This document shows positions 30,167 to 37,979 of a stretch of 48,488 bases of DNA, in pieces; the first letter of the stretch is position 1, and each line of letters opens with the position of its first letter. Both the position numbers and the translations under genes were made by a program. Below the pieces are notes generated by a model that saw nothing but the letters and a program-made list of their open reading frames with translations, made no database searches and had not been told where the DNA came from. The stretch is from an uncultured Desulfovibrio sp. (GTDB lineage: Bacteria > Desulfobacterota > Desulfovibrionia > Desulfovibrionales > Desulfovibrionaceae): positions 1 to 48,488 of the forward strand of contig URBN01000016.1 in NCBI GenBank assembly GCA_900546145.1. The letters run 5' to 3'.

Positions 30167-30219
30167 GCATTGCCCCGGCATCCGGTATGCGGCATTATCG
30201 GTCTCTGAAGGAGAACAGC

Positions 30220-30930
30220 ATGGAGAAGAATCAGGAGCGCGCGGAGCGCGTGAAAGACGTCATGGCACGCCTCAGGTGGAACATGCCCGGAACCGACATC
30301 GAAAAGGAGAGCTTCAGGACCATTGAGCGCGAGTTTCCTGAGGTAAAGCGCGCTTTCCCGGGCAGGGAGTGGATCATCGCGAGGCGTCTCATCCACACTA
30401 CCGCCGATCCCTCCATCGCGGCCGATCTCGCCTTCAGGGAAAATCCCATCAGCTCCGGAATCGCGGCGCTTCTGCGCGGCGCGCCCATCTTCTGTGACTC
30501 GGGCATGATCCGCGCCGGACTCTCCGTGGCGAAACTCTCAAAGCTTCATCCCTCCTACACGAGGGAGAACCTGCACTGCTTTATCGCTGACAGGGACGTG
30601 GCCGAACGCGCCCGCAGGGAAGGACGCACGCGCGCCATCTGCGCCGCGGAAAAGGCGCGCCCCCTTCTCGACGGCGGCATCGTGCTCATCGGCAACGCCC
30701 CGCTGGCCCTGGCCCGCGTCGCGCGTTACGTGCTCGAGGAAGGCCTGCGGCCGGCGCTCGTCATCGGCATGCCCGTAGGCTTCGTCAACGTGACCGAATC
30801 GAAGGAGCTCCTCTCCCTCTGCCCCGTTCCCCAAATCGTTCTCAAAGGCCGCCGCGGAGGCTCTCCCCTGGCCGTGGCCTGCCTGCACGCCATCATCGAA
30901 TGTGCCTCTGCAGGCGGGGAAAAGGCGTGA
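30220..30930 (+). CDS. cbiC: Cobalt-precorrin-8 methylmutase
   Basis: 236 aa. It moves the methyl group from C11 to C12 to give cobyrinate. RRLIHTTADP (55-64) carries the catalytic His59; RGAPIFCDSGMIRAG and VIGMPVGFVN are the substrate-binding segments. The N-terminal helix (1-22) is a little longer than in some homologs. AAGGAG precedes the ATG at 30220. It overlaps cbiD by GTGA. Confidence 0.94.
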   Translation: MEKNQERAERVKDVMARLRWNMPGTDIEKESFRTIEREFPEVKRAFPGREWIIARRLIHTTADPSIAADLAFRENPISSGIAALLRGAPIFCDSGMIRAGLSVAKLSKLHPSYTRENLHCFIADRDVAERARREGRTRAICAAEKARPLLDGGIVLIGNAPLALARVARYVLEEGLRPALVIGMPVGFVNVTESKELLSLCPVPQIVLKGRRGGSPLAVACLHAIIECASAGGEKA

Positions 30931-32168
30931 GCGCCGCGGCGGATCTGCCTCTCGGCGCGCCTCCGGACAGATGGGAGCCGTGGGACGGGACGCCCCTGCC
31001 CGACGCCCCCTTCCTGCGCTGGGGGTACAGCACGGGCGCCTGCGTCACAGCGCTCATCAACGCGGCCTGGCTCATGAGGGAAGGACGTCTTTCCACGGGA
31101 TTTTCTCCCGTGCTCTTCGGCGACGGACGCGAGCGGCTGCTGCCCCTCCTGCCTCCGGATCCGGGGAAACCCGGCCTGCTCTTCATCCGCAAAAACGGGG
31201 GCGACGATCCCGACAGCACCCACGGCGCCGTTCTCTGCGCACGGCTTGTCCCTGCCGGGGACGCGCCTGACCCGCGCGGCTACGGACTCTCCATCGGCCG
31301 GGGCACGCTCTTCCTGGAGTCCCTCGGCGGCATAGGCCTCTGCACGAGGGGCGGACTCGACTGTGACCCCGGGCACTGGGCCTTCAACATCTCCGTGCGG
31401 CGCATGATAGCCCGCAACCTTGAACGGCTTGACTTCGGGAAGGCCCCCATCCGCCTCACCGCGCAGATCGGCGTCGAGGACGGGGAGAACCTCGCGAAAA
31501 CCACGCTCAACCCTGCGCTCGGAATAACGGGCGGCATTTCCATACTCGGCACCACGGGCCTCGTGCGCCCTTTCAGCCACGACGCCTATATCGCTTCCAT
31601 CCGTCTCTGCGTGCGCTCGCACGCCTTTTCCGGAGGAGACACCATGTTCTTCTGCACGGGCGGACGCTCGGAGAAGGCAGCCCGCCTCTGGACCAGGGAA
31701 GGAGCCGGCCGGGAGATCTTCGGCTTCCAGCCCGACGGAGCCTTCACCAGCATCGCGGACTTCATCGGCGAAAGCGTACGGGCCGCGGAGGAATACGGCA
31801 TGCGGCGCGCCGCCATCTGCTGCATGCCTGGCAAACTGCTGAAGTACGCCTGCGGCCTCTTCAACACCCACGCCCACAGAACGGCGCAGGATATCCCGCG
31901 CCTCGCGGAACGCCTCGGCCTTCTCGGCGCGGATGAAGAACTCGTAAGGAAGACTGCTGCCTGCGCCACGGTGCGCGAGGCGCTCGGGCTTCTGCCGGAA
32001 AAACTCAGAGCCCCGCTTCTCCGTGATCTCACCCGTCTCGCCCTCGCTGCCTTCCGCCGCATGCTGCGGGAGCCTTCCGCCCCGGACGCGCCCGCCTTCA
32101 GCATACTTCTGCTCACGTTTTCCGGAACCGTTTACGGCTGGTACACGCCGGAAGGGAAAATTCTATGA
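30927..32168 (+). CDS. cbiD: Cobalt-precorrin-5B C1-methyltransferase
   Basis: 413 aa. It methylates C1 after ring contraction. GYSTGACVTALINAA is the family start motif, and NPALGITGGISILGTTG the glycine-rich SAM region. A GTG start at 30927 overlapping the cbiC stop (GTGA) is chosen over an ATG nine codons upstream, because all junctions from here to cbiF have this 4-nt overlap. The C-terminal 60 residues are Ala/Arg-rich and less conserved. It ends inside the cbiE start (ATGA). Confidence 0.92.
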   Translation: MSAAADLPLGAPPDRWEPWDGTPLPDAPFLRWGYSTGACVTALINAAWLMREGRLSTGFSPVLFGDGRERLLPLLPPDPGKPGLLFIRKNGGDDPDSTHGAVLCARLVPAGDAPDPRGYGLSIGRGTLFLESLGGIGLCTRGGLDCDPGHWAFNISVRRMIARNLERLDFGKAPIRLTAQIGVEDGENLAKTTLNPALGITGGISILGTTGLVRPFSHDAYIASIRLCVRSHAFSGGDTMFFCTGGRSEKAARLWTREGAGREIFGFQPDGAFTSIADFIGESVRAAEEYGMRRAAICCMPGKLLKYACGLFNTHAHRTAQDIPRLAERLGLLGADEELVRKTAACATVREALGLLPEKLRAPLLRDLTRLALAAFRRMLREPSAPDAPAFSILLLTFSGTVYGWYTPEGKIL

Positions 32169-33463
32169 AGAATCAGCCATCCGAAGGACGCCTGGACGTC
32201 CTCTCCTGCGGCCTCACGCTCAGCCAGGAGACGGCAGCGCAGGCGAAGCAGGCCGAACATATCTTTGCCTCAAAGCGCCTCCTCGGAGACCTGCACGCCG
32301 ACGGCGGAGGCCACGTGCTCCACACCATCACCCGGCATCCCGAAGAGGACGCCATCGAGGCTGTCACCCTTGCCAGGCAGGGGCACAGCGTTGCCGTGCT
32401 CGCTTCGGGGGACGCCCTCTACCACGGCATGGGAAAAACCGTGGCGAACGTCCTGAAGACGCTTCCCCTGCCCAAAGGACGGGTGCGCTTTCACCCCGGC
32501 ATCACGGCCTTCCAGGCCCTCTGCCACAAACTGGGGCTTCCCTGGAGCAGCGCCAGGCTCTTTTCCGCCCATTTTCAGGAGCCTGCCGTGCGGTCCATTC
32601 TGGAGGCGCCTTTCGCCATCGTGTACGGCGGATCCCCCCTCACGGCTTCCGGCATAGCGCGGGCCCTCGTGGACTGCATGCCCGCTGCGGCCGGGCGCGG
32701 CGCCATTCTGGCCGAATATCTGGAAAGCCCGCAGGAACGCATCGTGCGCGGCACGCTCGAAAGCGTGAGCCGTATCGTGGCCGGTCCCACGTCCATTCTG
32801 GTCGTCCTGCCTGAAAACGCGGTGCCTCCCGTGATGGCTCTGGGGCTCCCCGACTCCCGCTGGAAATTCGAACGCCACCTTATCACGAATCCCGTGGTCC
32901 GCGCCGCGGCCCTGTCCCGGCTCAGGCTCCCGGCATGGGGCGTGCTCTGGGATCTCGGAGCCGGTTCCGGATCCGTGGGCATCGAGGCAGCGGCGCTGCG
33001 CCCCGACCTGGATGTCTGGGCCGTGGAGAAGAATCCCGCCCGGCTCAGGGACATGGAGGAGAACCGCAGAGCCTGCGGCGTCACCAACTACCACATCATC
33101 GGCGGGGATATTCTCACGAAGATCCCCAGCCTGCCCAATCCCTCGCGCGTTTTTATCGGCGGCGGAGGGAAGGACATTGCCGCCATCCTGAAGGCCGCGC
33201 TCCTGCGCCTCGCGCCGGGAGGCCTGGCCGTGGTCTCGGCTGTCACCATGGAAACCGTGGCCGCGCTGACCACGCTCTACCCTCAGTTCAGGCTCTCCGC
33301 CGTCAGCCTCTCCGTCAGCGAGGAAAGGGACTTCGGGCCCGATCTCCACATGATGGCCCCCGCACATCAGGTCTATCTCTTTTCCTTCCGGGCCCCCGAA
33401 CCCGGAAGCATCACGCCCGCCGCACCTCTCGGCGGCGCGGAAAAAACCGAGGAACGCTCATGA
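32165..33463 (+). CDS. cbiET: Fused cobalt-precorrin-7 C5-methyltransferase and C15-methyltransferase/decarboxylase
   Basis: 432 aa. Residues 1-220 are CbiE, a tetrapyrrole methylase (ASGDALYHGMGK at 80-91, FHPGITAFQ). Residues 230-432 are CbiT, a class I methyltransferase with WDLGAGSGSVG (262-272), an acidic strand end (AVEKN) and GGGGKD. Together they methylate C5 and C15 and remove the acetate carboxyl at C12. The fusion corresponds to CobL of the aerobic pathway and is common. Both junctions (cbiD, cbiF) overlap by ATGA. Confidence 0.94.
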   Translation: MKNQPSEGRLDVLSCGLTLSQETAAQAKQAEHIFASKRLLGDLHADGGGHVLHTITRHPEEDAIEAVTLARQGHSVAVLASGDALYHGMGKTVANVLKTLPLPKGRVRFHPGITAFQALCHKLGLPWSSARLFSAHFQEPAVRSILEAPFAIVYGGSPLTASGIARALVDCMPAAAGRGAILAEYLESPQERIVRGTLESVSRIVAGPTSILVVLPENAVPPVMALGLPDSRWKFERHLITNPVVRAAALSRLRLPAWGVLWDLGAGSGSVGIEAAALRPDLDVWAVEKNPARLRDMEENRRACGVTNYHIIGGDILTKIPSLPNPSRVFIGGGGKDIAAILKAALLRLAPGGLAVVSAVTMETVAALTTLYPQFRLSAVSLSVSEERDFGPDLHMMAPAHQVYLFSFRAPEPGSITPAAPLGGAEKTEERS

Positions 33464-36057
33464 CTCCCGTTATCTTTCTGGGCGCCGGACCAGGCGCCGC
33501 CGATCTGCTCACGCTCCGCGGCCGCAGGGCCCTTGAGGAAGCCGGCGCCGTGCTCTACGCCGGATCCCTGGTCAATCCGGATATTCTTTCCTGCTGCAGC
33601 AGAGACTGCCTTCTGAAGGACTCGGCCGGACTTGATCTCGAAAGCCAGGTGTCCTTCATGATGGAAGCGCGCGGGAAGGGACTTTCCGTGGTGCGCCTGC
33701 ACTCCGGCGATCCTTCTCTTTACGGCGCCGTGCGCGAGCAGATGCGCGAACTTGAAAAACGCGGCGTTCCCTATGAGGTCATTCCCGGCGTCACCTGCGC
33801 CTTCGCCGCGGCCGCAGCCCTCAGAACGGAGCTCACCATGCCCGGTGAAGCGCAGAGCGTGGTCATCACGAGATGCCCCGGCCGCACGCCCCTGCCCGCC
33901 GGGCAGGAACCTGCCGCTTTCGCGGGGACGGGCGCCACACTGATCTTCTACTTAAGCGCCGGACACTACGCGGATCTCACGGCCGAACTCATGGAGAAGG
34001 GAGGCCTTTCCCCTGACACGCCCGCCGCGGTTGTGGCGCGGGCCAGCTGGCCTGACGAACGCGTGCTGCGCGCCCCACTGAAAGACATCGCCGCGAAGGC
34101 TGCCGGAGCCGGCGTCTGCCGCCAGGCTCTTCTCCTCGTGGGCAGGGCCCTCTCGGATCCGGCAGAGGATGCCGGCGCTTCCTCAAAGCTCTACTGCAGG
34201 GACTTTTCCCACGGCTACCGCTCGAGCCTCGAAGACGAACGCTTTGAAGGGCGCGTGGCCGTGCTGGCCTTCTCCCGCAGGGGAGAAGCCAAAGCCCGGG
34301 AAATCGTCACCGGCCTCGGCGCCGGCAGGGCCGAATTCCTGCAGGGCGGCATCCGCGAAGACGTCTTCAGGGACGCGTGGAGCCGCTTTGACGGCGTTAT
34401 CTGCGTGGGCGCCACGGGCATCGCGGTGCGCCTCGCCGCCCCGCTCCTCGGGGACAAGTGCACGGATCCCGCTCTCGTGGCCGTGGACGAGCGCGGCCGC
34501 TTTGCCGTAAGCCTCGCCGGAGGGCATCTCGGAGGCGCCAACCGGCTCGCCCGCAGAACGGCCCGCGTCACGGGCGGCCAGGCCGTCATCAGCACGGGCA
34601 CGGACTGCGAGGCCCTCACCGCCTTTGACGAGGCAGCCTCGCGGGAGGGGTGCAGGGTCCTGAACGCCGAGGCCATCTTGCCGGCAAGCCGCGCGCTCAT
34701 GGAAGGGAAGAACGTGTCCTTCTTCGGGCCTGAGGAAATTTACCGGAAATACTGGGCAGCGTGCCCGAACGTGCGCCACGGTGAATGGACAGGAGGCCCC
34801 TGCGTGCTCTGGGATGCGGAGAAGGCGCCGGAGGGGGCCTCTCAGGTCCTCTTCATCTCTTCGCGCAGCCTTGTGCTCGGCCTCGGGTGCCGGAAAGACG
34901 TTGCCCCAAAAGCTTTCGCGGAAGAAGCTCTGGCGTTTCTGCAGCGTCACGGCGTTTCCCCGTCGCGCCTCGCCGGGATAGCCAGCATTGACCTCAAGCG
35001 CAGTGAGCCGGCCATTCTGTCTCTCAGGGAAAAGCTCGGCGTCCCGGAACTCTTCTTCTATCCGGCGGAGGAACTCTCCTCCGTGCCCGGGACCACGCAG
35101 TCCGAAACGGTGCGGGAGCATACGGGCACGGGATCGGTTTCCGAAGCCGCAGCCCTCACCGCCGCATCAGAACTTGGCAGAAGCCCGGCGCGACTCACCG
35201 CACCCAAGGAAACGGCCCTGCAGAGCATGACCTTCGCCCTGGCCCGCATCCCGCACAGCCGGGGACAGCATCCCGGCCGGGAGGGCGCGGGGAAGCCCGG
35301 CACGGTCACGGTCGCGGGTCTCGGGTCCGGACAGCCTGACGGCATCACGCCTGAAGCGCTGAAGGCGGTGCGCGAAAGCAGCGCCGTGGCAGGCTACACC
35401 ACCTATCTTGACTATATCAGGCCGCTTCTCGCCGGCAAACACGTCATCGAGAGCGGCATGCGCGGCGAAATCGAGCGCTGCACAAAGGCTCTCGAAGCCG
35501 CGGTCCGCGGCGAGGACGTCTGCGTGGTCACGAGCGGCGACCCCGGCGTTCTGGCCATGGCAGGCCTCATTTACGAGCTCAGGTTCACCACAAAGGCTTT
35601 CGCCTCTGTCCCCGTGCGCGTGGTGCCGGGCGTCACGGCTGCCTCCCTCGCTGCCGCGGCCGTGGGAGCGCCCCTCCAGAACGGGTACGCGCTCGTGAGC
35701 CTCTCTGATCTTCTCGTCCCCGCGGACGAGGTGAGGCAGAACCTCCATGCGGCCGTACAGTCACGCCTGCCCGTAACCCTTTACAATCCGGCCGGCAGAA
35801 AGCGCCGCACCCTCCTCGGCGAGGCGTTGTCCCTCTTCAGGAAGGAACGCGGGGAAGATCTCCCCTGCGCCCTGGTACGCCACGCCGGCCAGCCGGAACA
35901 GACTGTCTGGACGGGACGCCTCGGCGACTTCCCGCAGGAGGACGTGGACATGGCGAGCCTCATCATTCTCGGAAGCCCCAGATCAAAGCTCAGGGACGGC
36001 GTGTTCTACGAGGCGCGCGGCTACGCGGACAAGTACGCCGGGCGCATGGGGAAGTAG
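33460..36057 (+). CDS. cbiFGH: Triple fusion CbiF-CbiG-CbiH
   Basis: 865 aa. Residues 1-250 are CbiF (C11-methyltransferase: FLGAGPGAADLLTLRG, HSGDPSLYG, VIPGVTCAFAAA). Residues 262-535 are CbiG (opens the delta-lactone and releases acetaldehyde: GVICVGATGIAVRLAAPLL, VSLAGGHLGGAN, then GLGCRKDV and ASIDLKRSEPA). A polar linker (540-612) leads to CbiH (613-865, C17-methyltransferase and ring contraction: VAGLGSGQPDGITPEA, TSGDPGV, VVPGVTAASLAAA, TLYNPAGRKR). CbiH, CbiF and CbiG act in this order one after another, so the fusion joins three consecutive steps at the ring contraction. The start at 33460 overlaps the cbiT stop by ATGA. The frame is open throughout, with no sign of error. Confidence 0.93.
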   Translation: MTPVIFLGAGPGAADLLTLRGRRALEEAGAVLYAGSLVNPDILSCCSRDCLLKDSAGLDLESQVSFMMEARGKGLSVVRLHSGDPSLYGAVREQMRELEKRGVPYEVIPGVTCAFAAAAALRTELTMPGEAQSVVITRCPGRTPLPAGQEPAAFAGTGATLIFYLSAGHYADLTAELMEKGGLSPDTPAAVVARASWPDERVLRAPLKDIAAKAAGAGVCRQALLLVGRALSDPAEDAGASSKLYCRDFSHGYRSSLEDERFEGRVAVLAFSRRGEAKAREIVTGLGAGRAEFLQGGIREDVFRDAWSRFDGVICVGATGIAVRLAAPLLGDKCTDPALVAVDERGRFAVSLAGGHLGGANRLARRTARVTGGQAVISTGTDCEALTAFDEAASREGCRVLNAEAILPASRALMEGKNVSFFGPEEIYRKYWAACPNVRHGEWTGGPCVLWDAEKAPEGASQVLFISSRSLVLGLGCRKDVAPKAFAEEALAFLQRHGVSPSRLAGIASIDLKRSEPAILSLREKLGVPELFFYPAEELSSVPGTTQSETVREHTGTGSVSEAAALTAASELGRSPARLTAPKETALQSMTFALARIPHSRGQHPGREGAGKPGTVTVAGLGSGQPDGITPEALKAVRESSAVAGYTTYLDYIRPLLAGKHVIESGMRGEIERCTKALEAAVRGEDVCVVTSGDPGVLAMAGLIYELRFTTKAFASVPVRVVPGVTAASLAAAAVGAPLQNGYALVSLSDLLVPADEVRQNLHAAVQSRLPVTLYNPAGRKRRTLLGEALSLFRKERGEDLPCALVRHAGQPEQTVWTGRLGDFPQEDVDMASLIILGSPRSKLRDGVFYEARGYADKYAGRMGK

Positions 36058-36062
36058 TCTGC

Positions 36063-37979
36063 ATGCCCGCCTTTTCCGCCTTCTGCGTGGCCGCCCCCCG
36101 TTCAGGGGAAGGCAAGACCACGGCCGCCATGGCCCTCTGCCGCGCCCTCAGGGAGAAGGGACTCGCCGTGCAGGCCTTCAAGTGCGGGCCTGACTACGTG
36201 GATCCTACCTTTCTCGCCACGGCATCAGGACGCAGGGCCCTCAATCTGGACACCTGGCTCATGGGCGAAAACGGCGTGCGCCGGATTTTCGCCCGCGCCG
36301 GCCGGCAGGCCGATGTCTGCGTCGTCGAAGGCGTCATGGGACTCTTCGACGGCAGGGGCCCGGGGGATCTTTCCGGATCCACGCTCGACTGCGCGCGCGT
36401 GCTCGGCCTGCCCGTGATCCTCACGGTGAACGTCCGCGGCATGGCCGCCTCCATCGCGCCCCTGGTGGCCGGACTCCAGGACTCCGCCAGACGGCACGGC
36501 GTCCGCATAGCCGGCGTCCTCGCCCAGAACGCGGGGTCAGGGCGGCACACAGCCATGCTGAAGGCCGCGCTTGAAGAGGCGGGACTTCCGCCTCTCCTGG
36601 GGAGCCTGCCCAGGGATCCCGCCTTTACCCTCCCCTCGCGCCAGCTCGGCCTCACCCCGGCAGACGAGACGGCCGGCGCGGAACGCCTCTGCGCGGCACT
36701 GGGAAAAAGCCTCGCGGAACGCTCCGATCTGGAAGAGATCCGCGCCCTCACGGAAGTGGAGCGTCCCGGAGCGCCGGAGAACCCGGTTTCCGTGGAAGGC
36801 ACCGGGCGGAAACGCCTCGCCGTGGCCCGTGACAGCGCGTTCTGTTTCTATTACGAAGAAAACCTCGCATGGCTTACTGCGCGCGGCTGGGACATCATCC
36901 CCTTCTCGCCTCTCGCGGACAGGGCGCTTCCTTCCTGCGACGCGGTCTATCTGGGAGGCGGCTACCCCGAGGTTTTCGCCGGAAAGCTCGCTGCCAATAC
37001 CGGCATGCGGGAATCCGTGCGCGGCGCCGCGCTGACAGGGCTTCCCGTCTACGCCGAGTGCGGCGGGTTCATGTATCTCGCAGAGGACATCGTGACGAAG
37101 GACGGCCGCTTCCCCATGGCCGGCGTGCTCGACGCTGAGGCCATCATGGGAGAAAAGCTCTCTTCCCTGGGCTACCGCGAAGCCCGCTTCCTCTGCGCGC
37201 CCCCCTTCGGTCTGGGAGATACCGGCCTCGTCCTCAGGGGGCACGAGTTTCACTGGTCGTCCATGAACTTTCATACGGCTTACCCGCCCCTCGCCTCAGT
37301 GGCCATGAAGGACGGATCCCTCATTCCCACAGGCGTGTGCGCGGGGTCCGCCCGCAATGTGCTCGCGGGCTACATTCATTTTTACTGGGCCGACAGGCCG
37401 GCGGCGCGGACCGGAGAAAAAGCCCCGGGCGCCCTCATCCTTCTGACAGGCCCCTCCAGCGCGGGCAAGACAACACTCGCCGCGGCCATCGAAGCCGAGA
37501 TGAAGAAGCGCGGGAGAATCTGCTTCCGTTTTTCCCTGGACGGTTTCCTGGCAGCGTACCCCCATGAGGGCGCGCCCTTCACGAGCGTGGCCGGAGCCGA
37601 ACGCGCGGGCATCCCGGCCGCTGCCATGTGGCACGCGGCCCTGCGGGAAGCCGTGCTCAGGGGCGGCGTCTGCGTGGCGGATCACGTGCTCTGCGGCGCT
37701 GACGCCTGGCAGGCGGATTTCACCGGAGCCCTCCGGGGGCTCCGCGTCCTTCCCGTACGCACCCTCTGTTCCGAGGATATCCTGAAGAAGCGGGAGAGCG
37801 GACGGAAGGACAGGCCCAGCGACTGGGAGCACGCCAGAGCCCAGGCCAGGGCGCCCTTCACGCCCCTGCCCGGCGAAATCACGGTGAACACGGGAGAAGG
37901 GGACCCGGAAGATATCGCGGGACACGTGGCGGACATTTTCTGCGGGCGCTTTCCCGCGGACGGAGAAACCGATTCATGA
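36063..37979 (+). CDS. cbiA: Cobyrinate a,c-diamide synthase fused to a CPT-like kinase domain
   Basis: 638 aa, against about 450-460 for a normal CbiA. Residues 1-445 are CbiA: P-loop APRSGEGKTT (11-20), FKCGPDYVDP (39-48), VEGVMGLFDG, and a glutaminase domain with C333 (AECGGF) and H439 (GYIHFY). Residues 456-638 are a second P-loop kinase: LLTGPSSAGKTTLA (460-473), FSLDGFL (490-496, with D493 in the place of the catalytic Asp of chloramphenicol phosphotransferase), VADHVL (538-543) and a lid KKRESGRKDRP (575-585). This matches the CPT family, which phosphorylates hydroxyl groups. The next gene starts with CobD, which needs L-threonine phosphate, so a threonine kinase role is inferred. The link is in frame; the cobD start overlaps the stop. 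Confidence 0.92.
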   Translation: MPAFSAFCVAAPRSGEGKTTAAMALCRALREKGLAVQAFKCGPDYVDPTFLATASGRRALNLDTWLMGENGVRRIFARAGRQADVCVVEGVMGLFDGRGPGDLSGSTLDCARVLGLPVILTVNVRGMAASIAPLVAGLQDSARRHGVRIAGVLAQNAGSGRHTAMLKAALEEAGLPPLLGSLPRDPAFTLPSRQLGLTPADETAGAERLCAALGKSLAERSDLEEIRALTEVERPGAPENPVSVEGTGRKRLAVARDSAFCFYYEENLAWLTARGWDIIPFSPLADRALPSCDAVYLGGGYPEVFAGKLAANTGMRESVRGAALTGLPVYAECGGFMYLAEDIVTKDGRFPMAGVLDAEAIMGEKLSSLGYREARFLCAPPFGLGDTGLVLRGHEFHWSSMNFHTAYPPLASVAMKDGSLIPTGVCAGSARNVLAGYIHFYWADRPAARTGEKAPGALILLTGPSSAGKTTLAAAIEAEMKKRGRICFRFSLDGFLAAYPHEGAPFTSVAGAERAGIPAAAMWHAALREAVLRGGVCVADHVLCGADAWQADFTGALRGLRVLPVRTLCSEDILKKRESGRKDRPSDWEHARAQARAPFTPLPGEITVNTGEGDPEDIAGHVADIFCGRFPADGETDS

